Shown here: piece by piece, positions 44,669 through 55,854 of the stretch | Position numbering within the stretch: the stretch's first letter is position 1 | How the letters are laid out: each line of letters begins with the position of its first letter | Assembly (NCBI RefSeq): GCF_023015765.1 | Contig: NZ_JALKAL010000010.1 | Coordinates: forward strand, 1-64,000 | DNA length: 64,000 nt | Direction of reading: 5' to 3' | Source: Ornithinimicrobium sp. F0845 | GTDB taxonomy: Bacteria > Actinomycetota > Actinomycetes > Actinomycetales > Dermatophilaceae | Made by a program: the position numbers and the translations under genes | Notes under the pieces: model-generated | The model's database searches: none | Seen by the model: only the letters and a program-made list of their open reading frames with translations | Told to the model about the DNA's origin: nothing

Positions 44669-47600
44669 ATGCGTCACCGCCGATCACGGCCCATTGCCCC
44701 GACCCCCGTCCGGAAGGCAGCCGTCGGTGTCGCTGCCCTCGCTGTTGTCCTGAGCGGTGCCATCGCCGCGCCCGGGGCGATCGCTGAGACCACGACCGAT
44801 GAACAGGCGACCGGCAGCCTGACCTGGTTCGCGGCCGACGACGCGGGGAGCGCCGTTGCGGAGACGACCTTTGAGGTCGCTGGGCCCGACGGCATGGAAC
44901 GACCCGTCGTGGACAACGACGGCCAGGACAGCAACACCACGGCCGGCACCATCACCCTGGATGGGCTGCCGGTGGGGGACTACACCATCACTCAGGTCGC
45001 CGCGCCCGAGGGCTACGAGTTCGGCGCGGAGCCGCAGCAGGTCGTCGTGACCGAGCAGGGCCAGCAGCCCGCGGTGCCGATCACGTTCGTGAACGCGGCC
45101 GTCGGGGCCGAGGACGAGAGTGGTGATGAGGGCGCCGACGAGGGGGAGGCCGAGGACGGGGCTGCCGACGAGGGCGCACGCGAGGGTGGGGAGAGCGACG
45201 CTCCAGAGGCCGAGGTGCCCGAGGAGGGGGCAGACGAGCCGGCTGAGGCACAGGCGACCGAGGACGACGCTGTCGTGGAGGACGGTGCCGAGGCTTCGGC
45301 CGAGGAGAGCACCGAGGTCGAGGCCGACGGTCCCCTGGGCACGGACGCCGAGGCTGACGTGGTCGCGACGCCGGCAGCTCTCCCGCCGGGGCCGCCCGCA
45401 AGTGACCAGGCGAACATCCTGGTCCGCAAGGGCGGTGACCGGGTCGGCACCAGCACCACCGTGACCCCGCTTGCGGGCGCGTCCTTCGAGTTCTTCCGGG
45501 TGGGCGACGACGACGAGCTGACCGGCGGCACGTCTGTCGGCACGTGCACCACGGCGCCCGGTGATAACGGCGTGTGCGGCATCCAGGTCAACCTGCCGAA
45601 CTACGACGACAACTACTTCTACGTCGTCGAGACGTCCGCTCCGAGCGGCTGGACCGCACCGCTCACCTGGGGAAGTGACACCCAGTACATGCGCTACAAC
45701 ACCGGAGAGATCACCCGTGGCGGCGGCGTCGACTCCCGCATCGTGACCCTGCCCGGGACCAACCGCACCTTCCCGGACGTTCGCGACAACCCAGAGCCTC
45801 CAGCGCAGTGCGGGCTCAAGGTCGCCCTCGTCTACGACCTGTCGAACTCCGTGACGGACAGTGACTCGTTGCTGGAGCAGTACAAGGCAGCCGGTGTCGG
45901 CTTCGTGGACGCGCTGGAGGGCACCCCGTCGAGCATCGCCCTGTACACCTTCGCGACCAACGCACCCGCAGACGGTTTCAACAACGGATCGCTACCGCTG
46001 ACCTCGGTCGCCACCAGCGGCGATGCGGTGCGCAACCACATCAACGCATTCGGCGCGACACCGCAAAATGCCCAGGGCGGCACCAACTGGGACATGGGCC
46101 TGGCGCAGGTTGACGCGGCTGCCTATGATGCCGTGATCTTCCTCACCGACGGCACGCCCACCTTCCACCGCGACGGGAGCGGCCCGGGCAACACCAGCAC
46201 TATCCGCGAGGTCGAAGAGGCCATCCACTCAGCCAACAAGATCAAGGCCGCGACGTCCTTGATCGTGGTGGGGATCGGTGCCGGTGTCACGGGTGACACA
46301 ATTCAGAAGCGCCTGTCCCTGCTGTCGTCCACCTCCTACACCAGTGACTTCGACGAGCTTGAGGAGTTCCTTCGCAGCTTGGCGCTGGCGAACTGCCTGG
46401 GCACCCTGACCGTGGTCAAGCAGGAGCGGGCGCTGGACGGCACGCTCAGCCCGGGTGAGGACTGGACCTTCAGCACGGCAGACGACGAGGTCACCCCCGC
46501 CAGTGGTGAGACCAATCAGGATGGTGCCATCAACTTCGAGGTCGACGGCTACTCCGACACCGTCACCACCCGCGACATCACGGTCACCGAGACGCAGCAG
46601 CCGGGCTTCAGCCTGGAGCAGCAGAACGGCTTCAACGCAGTCTGCAGCAACACCGCCACCGGTCAGCCCGTCGCCTCGACCAACTCGGGAGCACTCGGCT
46701 TCACCGTGCCGGTCCCGAGCGACGGCGCCATCTCGTGCCGGGTGATCAACAACGTGCACCCCACCGTCACCCTGCAGAAGTCATGGGTCGACGGTCTGAC
46801 CGGCGACTCCGCCACACTGACCATCAACGGTCAGCCGACCGATCCGCCGGTCGTCTCCGAGGTCGGGGACACCCCCACCTTCGTGGATACCGACAACGTC
46901 GTGACCGTCCCCGTCACCGCAGGTGAGTCCGTGACTGTCGCCGAGGTGCTGGCGGGCGCGGGCGCCTACGCGACCGATCTGTCCTGTGACGGGGTGAACC
47001 CGACCTACACCGAGGGTGACCTCAGCGGGTCCTTCACCATGCCCGACGGCAACGTGCTGTGCACCTTCACCAACAGTCAGGAGCTGGTGGACCTGGAGGT
47101 CAGCAAGACCGTCGACACCAGCTACGACCGCACCTACACCTGGAGCATCGACAAGGTGGCCGACCCGGTCACGGTCAACACCCCGGAGGGCCAACAGGTC
47201 ACGGTCGAGTATGACGTGACCGTCACCGCCGAGGACATGACCGACTCGAACGTCACGGTCTCTGGGACGATCACCGTGACCAACGAGAACGCTATGGCCT
47301 TCACCGGGGTGGATGTCTCGGACAGCCTGCCGGGTGCCGAGTGCACCGTCACCAACGGCACCGGCGTCACGGTGCCGGCCGACGGCGAGGTCGTCCTGAA
47401 CTACGAGTGCACCGCCGAGACCATTGCTGCCGTCGGCGACACCAACACGGCTGAGGCCACCTGGGACGCGGCTAGCTATCCGGGCACCACGGGCACAGCC
47501 ACCGGCACTGGAAGCGTTGCGTTCGGGGATCCGGACAGCGAGACCGACCGGGTTGTCACCGTCAACGACGCGTTCGACGGTGCCGCGGCCGAGCTGTTGC

Positions 47601-50600
47601 CGCTGGACGGTGACCCGGTGGAGCTGGACTGGGTCGACGTGACGGCTGACGGCGGGTCCTACACCTTCAGCTACGAGCGCGAGATCGCCGGTGTGGCTGG
47701 GACGTGCACGACATACCCCAACGTCGCGACGATCGTCGAGACGGACCAGAGCGGCGAGGCCGACGTGCAAGTGTGCGTCGGCACGGACCTGACGGTCGCC
47801 AAGAACGTCGTGGTGTCCATGGACCGGAGCTACTCCTACGACCTGGACAAGGACGTCGACCAGACGCAACTGAACGTCGACCCGACCACCGGAGAGGCGA
47901 CCTTCGCCTACACCGTGACCGTCACCGACGGACCCTCTGCTGACAGCAACTGGCAGATGACCGGTGAGATCACCGTCACCAACGGCAACGACTGGCCGGT
48001 GATGGCTGACGTCACCGACACCGTCGACAACGGCGGCGTGTGCACGGTCACCGGCGGCGAGGACGCGACGATCCCCGCCAACGACAGCGCGGTGCTTGAC
48101 TACAGCTGCACCTTTGACACGCAGCCGGCCTACGACGGCACCAACACCGCCACCGTGACCTGGGACGCCGACGAGTACTTCTCGCCCAGCGGCTCGGCCA
48201 CGGGAACTGCGGCGTTTGCGGCCGGAGACTGGTCCGTCACCCCGATCAATGACACCGTCACGATCGTCGACGACAAGACCGACCCGGCCAACCCGGTCGT
48301 CCTGGGCGAACACACCTGGACCGGTGAGGGCAACACGGAGGACTTCACCTACAACCTCACTCTCGCTGGCGAGCCCGGTGAGTGTGTGGACTTCACCAAC
48401 ACCGCGTGGCTGCAGGAGCTGTCCGACGTCAGCGCCGAGCAGGAGGTCACGGTCTGCTGGCCGCTCGACCTGACCGTGGAGAAGACGGTGGACGCCGACT
48501 TCGACCGCGAGTACTTCTGGCTCCTGGACAAGGAGGCCGACCAGACCGAGGTCACGATCACCGACGGCGGCAGCGCCGAGTTCAACTACGTGGTGTCGGC
48601 GACGCCCAACGGCTACGAGGACTCCGGCTGGACGATGTCCGGCACCATCACGGTGGACAACCCCAACTCCACCGCGGTGACGGCCGACCTCACCGACGAC
48701 CCGGCCGGGCTCGGCACCGACGTCACCTGTGAGGTCGCCGACGCTCAGGTCGTGGTGCCCGCCGGCGGCAGCGTCAGCACGACCTACACCTGCACCATCG
48801 ACGGTCAGCCCACCTACACCGGTGGCACCAACACGGCCACCGCGTCGTGGACCGTCGACGGCGTGCTCCAGACAGCCTCAAGCGCGGCCGAGCCGGTGGA
48901 GTTCACCGTCGATGAGGAGACGAACGTCGAGGTCCAGGTGTGGGACGACAAGGTGACCGGCGAGGCGCCCGGTGACCTGCTCGGCACCGCCGACTGGCAC
49001 GACGGCGTCACCAAGTTCGAGTACTCCCTGGAGTTCGAGGGCGTGGCCGGGGAGTGCACCGATTACACCAACACCGCGGTGATCCCGATGACGGGCGACG
49101 AGGCCAGTGAGACCGTCACGGTCTGCGTCGAGCTCGGCCCGGAGGTCTCCAAGATCGTCAACGCCGACTACGACCGGCAGTACTTCTGGGACATCCAGAA
49201 GGAGGCCGACCAGACTGAGGTGACGATCACCGAGGGCGGCAGCGCCGAGTTCGACTACGTGGTCTCCGCCATCCCTGACGGCTTCGCGGACTCCGGCTGG
49301 GCGATGTCGGGGCAGATCACCGTGACCAACCCGAACGACTTCTCCGACCTGACGGTCACCGTGACCGATGTCGCCACGGTCGGTGGCACCTGCACGGTGG
49401 TCGACGGTGAGGACGTCGTTGTCCCGGCTGGTGGATCGGTCGACCTGGACTACGACTGCTCGTTCACCGAGGAGCCGGATTACCAGGGCACCAACACCGC
49501 GACCGCGACCTGGACCGACGCTGCAGGCGCCGAGCAGTCCACGGACAGCGGGCCCGTGGACGTGGTCTTCGAGATCGACGAGGAGACCGACGCGACGGTC
49601 GAGGTGTATGACGACAAGGTCACCGGGGTCGCCCCCGGCGAGCTGCTCGGCACCGCGACCTGGCAGGACGGTGTCACCGAGTTCGAGTACTCCCTGGAGT
49701 TCGACGGCGTGGCCGGCACCTGCACGGGCTACACCAACACCGCGGTGATCCCGGCGACCGGCGACGAGACGGAAGAGACCGTCACGGTCTGTGTCGAGGC
49801 GGCCCCGGAGGTCTCCAAGACTGCCGAGGCGGACTTCGACCGGCAGTACTTCTGGATGCTCGACAAGGACGTCGACGAGACGTCGGTGGAGATCACCGAC
49901 ACCGAGGCGACGTTCAGCTACACCGTGACCGCGACCCCGGACGGGTTCGAGGACTCGGGCTGGGCGATGGGCGGTCAGATCACGGTGACCAACCCGAACG
50001 ACTTCTCCGAGCTGAGCGTCACGGTGACGGACGTCGCCACGGTCGGTGGCACCTGCACGGTGGCGGACGGCGAGGCCGTGGTCATCGGGGCTGGCGCGAC
50101 GGAGGTCTTCGACTACGTCTGCACCTTCACGGAGGAGCCGGACTACGAAGGCACCAACACTGCCTACGTCGCCTGGACCGACGCTGCCGACATGCCGCAG
50201 TCGACGACCAGCGACCCGGTCGACGTGCTCTTCGAGATCGACGAGGAGACCGACCTGACGGTCGAGGTGTATGACGACAAGGTCACCGGGGTGGCCCCGG
50301 GCGAGTTGCTCGGCACCGCCACCTGGAACGCCGAGAGCGCGCCGACGGCGTTCACCTACGACCTGACTCTGCCGGGTGTGGAGGGCCAGTGCGTCGACCA
50401 CACCAACACCGCGGTGATCCCGGCCACGGGTGACGACGCGGAGCAGACCGTCACGATCTGTGTCGAGGACGAGCTGGTCATCACCAAGACTGCCCAGGCC
50501 GACTTCGACCGCGAGTACTTCTGGGCCATCGACAAGGAGGCGGACCGGACCCAGGTCACCATCGGTGAGGGTGACACGGCGGAGTTCAACTACGTGGTCT

Positions 50601-51997
50601 CGGCGATCGCCGACGGCTTCGAGGACTCCAACTGGGCGATGTCCGGTCAGATCACGGTCACCAACCCCAACGAGTATGACGAGGGGACCGTGACCGTGGA
50701 GGTCACCGACACCACCGACGTCGGCGGGACCTGTGAGGTCGTCGACGGCGAGGGCGTCGTCCTCGCGCCGGGCGCGACCCAGGTCTTCGACTACGTCTGC
50801 ACGTTCGAGGAGCAGCCGGACTACGAGGGCAGCAACGTCGCCACGGTGATGTGGACCGGGCCGGACGGCACCGAGCGCACTATCACGACCGACCCGGTCG
50901 ACGTGCTCTTCGAGCTGGACGGCGAGACCAACCTCAGCGTCGACGTCCACGACGACAAGGTGACCGGCGTGGCCCCGGGCGAGCTGCTCGGCACCGCGGA
51001 CTGGCACGACGGCACGACCGAGTTCGCCTACTCGATGGAGTTCGAGGGTGTGCCCGGGCAGTGCGTCGACTACACCAACACCGCGGTGATCCTGGCGTCG
51101 GTCGCGCCGACGGGTGGCGTCGCGCCGCTCGCCGTCGGGGACGAGGCCGAGGAGACCGTCACGGTCTGTGTCGAGCTCGCCCCGGAGGTCAGCAAGACCG
51201 CCGTGGCCGACTTCGACCGTGAGTACTTCTGGCAGCTGACCAAGGAGGTCGACCGGACCGAGGCCGTCGTCGAGGACGGTGCCCTGGCCGAGTTCAACTA
51301 CACGGTCACGGCGACGCCGGACGGGTTCGCGGACTCCGGCTGGGCGATGTCCGGTCAGATCACGGTGACCAACCCCAACGACTTCCAGGAGATGACCGTC
51401 ACGGTCACCGACCTGGCGGACGTCGGCGGCACCTGTGAGGTGGCCGGTGGCCAGGAGGCTGTCATCGCGGCCGGTGCGACCGTGGTCCTCGACTACACCT
51501 GCAGCTTCACCGAGCAGCCGGCGTACGAGGGCAGCAACACGGCCCACGTGGCCTGGACCGACGCCGACGGCGTCGACCGGTCGACGGCCAGCGACCCGGT
51601 GGACGTGGCCTTCGAGCTGGACGAGGAGACCAACCTCGAGGTGCAGGTCTCCGACGACCTGGTCACGCAGGAGGCTCCCGGCGAGCTGCTGGGCACGGCG
51701 GTCTGGAACGCCGACGGCACCCCGACCGAGTTCACCTACAGCCTGTCCTTCGGTGGTGAGGTCGGTGAGACGACCTACTACACGAACACCGCGGTGATCG
51801 TCGAGACCGGTGACACGGACGACGTCACCGTCGAGGTCACGGTGCCGAAGCCGGCTCCGCCGGAGCCGCCCGTCATCCCGACGGGTGACCCGGTCTCGGG
51901 TGGTTCGCAGTGGGCGCTGATCGTCGCGGGCATCACGGCGATGATCCTGGCCCTGCTCGGAGCCGGAGCCATGCTCTGGCGCCGTCGGGAGCAGTAG
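44669..51997 (+). CDS. Giant modular LPXTG-like surface protein with vWA domain
   Basis: 2442 residues. The signal peptide is cleaved about after residue 39 (APGAIA). A prealbumin/SpaA-like domain (about 48-150), an acidic Glu/Asp/Ala linker (150-235) and a second SpaA-like domain (250-370) follow. A von Willebrand A domain lies at about 380-570, with MIDAS VYDLSNS near 389, GGTNWD near 470 and FLTDGTPT near 490. Two Cna-B-like domains (577-805) precede seven DUF11-like modules of 220-240 residues, starting near 807, 1039, 1266, 1489, 1711, 1934 and 2170. The C terminus has VIPTGDP at about 2403, one membrane helix and RRREQ. ATG 44669 follows GAGGAG. The fold suggests an adhesin or pilin-like shaft; the ligand is unknown. 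Confidence 0.9.
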   Translation: MRHRRSRPIAPTPVRKAAVGVAALAVVLSGAIAAPGAIAETTTDEQATGSLTWFAADDAGSAVAETTFEVAGPDGMERPVVDNDGQDSNTTAGTITLDGLPVGDYTITQVAAPEGYEFGAEPQQVVVTEQGQQPAVPITFVNAAVGAEDESGDEGADEGEAEDGAADEGAREGGESDAPEAEVPEEGADEPAEAQATEDDAVVEDGAEASAEESTEVEADGPLGTDAEADVVATPAALPPGPPASDQANILVRKGGDRVGTSTTVTPLAGASFEFFRVGDDDELTGGTSVGTCTTAPGDNGVCGIQVNLPNYDDNYFYVVETSAPSGWTAPLTWGSDTQYMRYNTGEITRGGGVDSRIVTLPGTNRTFPDVRDNPEPPAQCGLKVALVYDLSNSVTDSDSLLEQYKAAGVGFVDALEGTPSSIALYTFATNAPADGFNNGSLPLTSVATSGDAVRNHINAFGATPQNAQGGTNWDMGLAQVDAAAYDAVIFLTDGTPTFHRDGSGPGNTSTIREVEEAIHSANKIKAATSLIVVGIGAGVTGDTIQKRLSLLSSTSYTSDFDELEEFLRSLALANCLGTLTVVKQERALDGTLSPGEDWTFSTADDEVTPASGETNQDGAINFEVDGYSDTVTTRDITVTETQQPGFSLEQQNGFNAVCSNTATGQPVASTNSGALGFTVPVPSDGAISCRVINNVHPTVTLQKSWVDGLTGDSATLTINGQPTDPPVVSEVGDTPTFVDTDNVVTVPVTAGESVTVAEVLAGAGAYATDLSCDGVNPTYTEGDLSGSFTMPDGNVLCTFTNSQELVDLEVSKTVDTSYDRTYTWSIDKVADPVTVNTPEGQQVTVEYDVTVTAEDMTDSNVTVSGTITVTNENAMAFTGVDVSDSLPGAECTVTNGTGVTVPADGEVVLNYECTAETIAAVGDTNTAEATWDAASYPGTTGTATGTGSVAFGDPDSETDRVVTVNDAFDGAAAELLPLDGDPVELDWVDVTADGGSYTFSYEREIAGVAGTCTTYPNVATIVETDQSGEADVQVCVGTDLTVAKNVVVSMDRSYSYDLDKDVDQTQLNVDPTTGEATFAYTVTVTDGPSADSNWQMTGEITVTNGNDWPVMADVTDTVDNGGVCTVTGGEDATIPANDSAVLDYSCTFDTQPAYDGTNTATVTWDADEYFSPSGSATGTAAFAAGDWSVTPINDTVTIVDDKTDPANPVVLGEHTWTGEGNTEDFTYNLTLAGEPGECVDFTNTAWLQELSDVSAEQEVTVCWPLDLTVEKTVDADFDREYFWLLDKEADQTEVTITDGGSAEFNYVVSATPNGYEDSGWTMSGTITVDNPNSTAVTADLTDDPAGLGTDVTCEVADAQVVVPAGGSVSTTYTCTIDGQPTYTGGTNTATASWTVDGVLQTASSAAEPVEFTVDEETNVEVQVWDDKVTGEAPGDLLGTADWHDGVTKFEYSLEFEGVAGECTDYTNTAVIPMTGDEASETVTVCVELGPEVSKIVNADYDRQYFWDIQKEADQTEVTITEGGSAEFDYVVSAIPDGFADSGWAMSGQITVTNPNDFSDLTVTVTDVATVGGTCTVVDGEDVVVPAGGSVDLDYDCSFTEEPDYQGTNTATATWTDAAGAEQSTDSGPVDVVFEIDEETDATVEVYDDKVTGVAPGELLGTATWQDGVTEFEYSLEFDGVAGTCTGYTNTAVIPATGDETEETVTVCVEAAPEVSKTAEADFDRQYFWMLDKDVDETSVEITDTEATFSYTVTATPDGFEDSGWAMGGQITVTNPNDFSELSVTVTDVATVGGTCTVADGEAVVIGAGATEVFDYVCTFTEEPDYEGTNTAYVAWTDAADMPQSTTSDPVDVLFEIDEETDLTVEVYDDKVTGVAPGELLGTATWNAESAPTAFTYDLTLPGVEGQCVDHTNTAVIPATGDDAEQTVTICVEDELVITKTAQADFDREYFWAIDKEADRTQVTIGEGDTAEFNYVVSAIADGFEDSNWAMSGQITVTNPNEYDEGTVTVEVTDTTDVGGTCEVVDGEGVVLAPGATQVFDYVCTFEEQPDYEGSNVATVMWTGPDGTERTITTDPVDVLFELDGETNLSVDVHDDKVTGVAPGELLGTADWHDGTTEFAYSMEFEGVPGQCVDYTNTAVILASVAPTGGVAPLAVGDEAEETVTVCVELAPEVSKTAVADFDREYFWQLTKEVDRTEAVVEDGALAEFNYTVTATPDGFADSGWAMSGQITVTNPNDFQEMTVTVTDLADVGGTCEVAGGQEAVIAAGATVVLDYTCSFTEQPAYEGSNTAHVAWTDADGVDRSTASDPVDVAFELDEETNLEVQVSDDLVTQEAPGELLGTAVWNADGTPTEFTYSLSFGGEVGETTYYTNTAVIVETGDTDDVTVEVTVPKPAPPEPPVIPTGDPVSGGSQWALIVAGITAMILALLGAGAMLWRRREQ
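47090..51841 (+). repeat. Seven long coding repeats in the surface-protein gene
   Basis: Modules start near 47090, 47786, 48467, 49136, 49802, 50471 and 51179, each 666-710 bp. Recurrent coding landmarks are DFDREYFW, MSGQITVTNPN, DDKVTG.APGELLGTA and YTNTAVI. The last four to five are the most alike, suggesting recent duplication. Confidence 0.9.
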
Positions 51998-52020
51998 GAC
52001 GAGCACCAGGTGAGTAGCCT

Positions 52021-52063
52021 CACGGCCGGGAGACCAGGACACGATCCTGGGCTCCCGGCCGTG
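52021..52063 (+). terminator. Long hairpin after the surface-protein gene
   Basis: Outer 12-bp perfect stem CACGGCCGGGAG/CTCCCGGCCGTG enclosing an inner 6-bp stem CCAGGA/TCCTGG. It lies 23 bp after the stop. No T-run; likely terminator or mRNA 3'-end stabiliser before the sortase gene. Confidence 0.7.
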
Positions 52064-52070
52064 GCGCGTG

Positions 52071-52172
52071 GACGAACGGCGAGCGACGACCGGGACGAGC
52101 GACGAGCGGGACGAGCGACGAGCGGGACGAGCGACGAGCGGGACGAGCGACAAGTGACGACCCGGGACGAGG
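52071..52172. repeat. 16-bp tandem array between surface protein and sortase
   Basis: Unit GACGAGCGACGAGCGG, perfect at 52094-52109, 52110-52125 and 52126-52141, with degenerate units on both sides. It ends just before the sortase ribosome-binding site. Confidence 0.88.
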
Positions 52173-52185
52173 ACGGAGGAGTGTG

Positions 52186-52977
52186 ATGAGGAGCAGGGCG
52201 GTGGTGCGCGCGGTCGCGCTGCTGGCCTGCCTCGCGCTCTTCGCCGCCGGAGGGGTGCTGGTCTATCGCGGACTGCAGGAGGAGCCTCCGGCGCCCACCC
52301 CGACGCCGGACCAGGAGTTCTCCATCTCCTTGGAGGAGGCGCTGGAGACCGACCGTGCGACCGCCGACGAGCCGATCGTGATCCCCGAGGGGATCGACCT
52401 GGGGCCCTACGTCAACACCGAGCCGGTCACCGTGCCGCCCGCGCCGGACGCCGGTGACGGTCGCCCGGGCGGCGATGCGGGCGACGGTTCCGGCCCGGGC
52501 TCGGGCCAGGGGACGGCGCCGGAGCTCGATCCCGCCAACCACCTGTACATCCCCTCGATCTACGTCTCTGCACCAGTTGTGCCCCAAGGCGTCACCTCAA
52601 GCAACGAGATGTCCCTGCCCACTGACCTGCGACAGGTCGGTCTGCTGGACACCACTAGCCCACTTGGCGCTGACGAGGGGTCAACCCTGGTCGCGGGTCA
52701 CGTCACGCAGCAGGGCAACCACGGCGCCCTCTACTTCCTGGGGCGTCTGCGGCCTGGCGCCTCGGTGACCACGGTGGATGCAGAGGGTGCGCACACCACG
52801 TGGGCGGTCACCTCGGTGCGCAACTATCGCAAGACCTCGCTGCCGCCGGAGATCTTCGCGGACACCGGGACCCGCATGCTGACGCTCGTGACCTGCGGGG
52901 GACCGATCATCCGCACCAGCGACGGCCGCTGGACCCACACGGACAACATCGTGGTCATCGCCAGACCTGTGCCATGA
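52186..52977 (+). CDS. Sortase (class F-like)
   Basis: 263 residues. The N-terminal membrane anchor (about 7-28) is followed by a long Pro/Asp/Gly-rich spacer and then the sortase barrel from about residue 118. Catalytic His172 is in LVAGHVTQQGNHG, Cys237 in TLVTCGGPI and Arg248 in DGRWTHTDN. Sortases cleave an LPXTG-type signal and attach the protein to the wall. The gene directly follows a surface protein with an IPTGD-type signal, which is its likely substrate (inference). ATG 52186 has GGAGG six bases upstream. Confidence 0.92.
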   Translation: MRSRAVVRAVALLACLALFAAGGVLVYRGLQEEPPAPTPTPDQEFSISLEEALETDRATADEPIVIPEGIDLGPYVNTEPVTVPPAPDAGDGRPGGDAGDGSGPGSGQGTAPELDPANHLYIPSIYVSAPVVPQGVTSSNEMSLPTDLRQVGLLDTTSPLGADEGSTLVAGHVTQQGNHGALYFLGRLRPGASVTTVDAEGAHTTWAVTSVRNYRKTSLPPEIFADTGTRMLTLVTCGGPIIRTSDGRWTHTDNIVVIARPVP

Positions 52978-53028
52978 CGCGGGCTGGTGCCCCGATCCTG
53001 AGCGCGCCGTCCCAGCCGTGGGTGGGCG

Positions 53029-53477
53029 TCAGAGCGGCTTGACCAGGATCACGGTCGGGCCCTCCCAGTCCAGGCCCTCGAACTCCTCGAGCCGCAGGAA
53101 GCCCCGCGCCCGATAGAAGGCTCGGGTCGCCGCATACCCCTCGTCCGCGTGGGAGGCACCGACCGTCTTGACCTCCAGAAGCTGCGCACCGTCCGCCCGC
53201 ACAGCGTCCTCGATGGCGGCGACCAGCGCGGAGCCGACTCCACCGCCGTGGTGCTCGGGGGCGACGGCGATGAGGTGGATCTCGGCGGTCTCGGCGAAGT
53301 GCCGGTCCACGAGCGCGACGCCCACGGTGACACCGTCGACCTGCGCGAGGTAGGAGTCCTTCTCGCCGGCCGCCGTGACGTAGTGCTCGTTCGCCGCGGG
53401 GATCCCGAACCAGCTGGGCAGGGCGGCCAGGATCCGGTGGGTTGCGGGCGGGTCCTGGGCCCGGGTGATCGTGATGC

Positions 53478-53481
<4 letters not shown>
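53029..53481 (-). CDS. GNAT-family N-acetyltransferase
   Basis: 150 residues. The acetyl-CoA loop region is IHLIAVAPEHHGGGVGSALV, followed by LLEVKTVGASHADEGYAATR and RAFYRARGFLRLEEF. An early segment PSWFGIPAANEHYV resembles the YhbS/amine-acetylating group. The ATG at 53481 overlaps the stop of the ABC-F gene by four bases, so the two are translated together and may both serve drug tolerance (inference). Confidence 0.88.
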
Positions 53482-55196
<1,715 letters not shown>

Positions 55197-55258
55197 GGGA
55201 TCTCCGGGAGGGAAGCGGGCCGCGGCCGTCAGGAGAGCGAGGGCGCGGTAGGGCGGCT

Positions 55259-55273
55259 TCAGGAGATCCACAT
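55259..55273 (-). CDS. Four-residue leaderless leader ORF before the ABC-F gene
   Basis: Frame MWIS-stop. A promoter with TTGCTG (55310-55305), 18-bp spacer and TAGACT (55286-55281) lies seven bases before this ATG, so the mRNA would start at it. The ABC-F start is 62 bases after the leader stop. ABC-F resistance genes are often controlled by upstream ORF attenuation, but attenuation here is inference. Confidence 0.45.
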   Translation of the reverse strand: MWIS

Positions 55274-55360
55274 GGGTCCAAGTCTACGGGTCGCGGTCAG
55301 GACTCAGCAACGCCGTTTCCTCAGACCTCACGCTCAGCGCGCTGGCCGCGTCTACCAGGC

Positions 55361-55834
55361 ATGACCTCCTACCGCATCGAGTCCATCCGCCCAGAAGCCC
55401 TCGCGTCAGTGCACCGCGACGGCGTGGAGGTCCTCGGCAACCACGTCGCCGCCTTCGACGACACCACCGGGCGCGAGCAGCTGCGCTGCTGCCTGCGGCT
55501 GAGTCGGCCGGGTGGGCGGATCGTCCTCATCGCCCACGCGCCGTTGTCCGCGCACAACCCCTGGCGCGAGGTGGGTCCCGTCTACGTCCACGCGGCGCGC
55601 TGCGCGGGGTGGACGCCTTCGGCTGCCGTCCCGGAGTGGTTCGATGATGCGCCTCGGGTCCTGCGGGCCTACACCAGCGAGCCCGCGATGCATCACCCGG
55701 CGAACCGCGTGGTCGCAGCGGGAGAAGGTGTCGCGGGAGCGCTGGAGGCGATCTTCGCCGACCCGGACGTGACGCAGGTGCACGTCAGGAATCTGCTGGC
55801 GCAGTGCTTCGTCGCCAAGGCCGTGCGTCGCTGA
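55361..55834 (+). CDS. DUF1203 domain protein
   Basis: 157 residues. The family shows HAPLSAHNPWREVGPVYVHAARCAGW, a His/Cys-containing block, and the late segment VTQVHVRNLLAQCFVAKAVRR. It begins YRIESIRPEAL. Function unknown; the conserved His and Cys could bind metal (inference). It is single-gene, divergent from the ABC-F gene and convergent with the PIG-L fusion gene. Confidence 0.82.
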   Translation: MTSYRIESIRPEALASVHRDGVEVLGNHVAAFDDTTGREQLRCCLRLSRPGGRIVLIAHAPLSAHNPWREVGPVYVHAARCAGWTPSAAVPEWFDDAPRVLRAYTSEPAMHHPANRVVAAGEGVAGALEAIFADPDVTQVHVRNLLAQCFVAKAVRR

Positions 55835-55854
55835 TCCCGCCCGATCGCGGGCGA

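Noticed and set aside
48878-52153. 1091-codon open frame antisense to the surface-protein repeats
   Set aside because: It mirrors the high-GC repeats of the surface protein, has a low-complexity Arg/Asp/Val/Gly composition and no ribosome-binding site.
44424-52977. Surface-protein/sortase region as a genomic island
   Set aside because: No integrase, tRNA, attachment repeats or mobile genes flank it; composition inside the gene is like the rest of the window.
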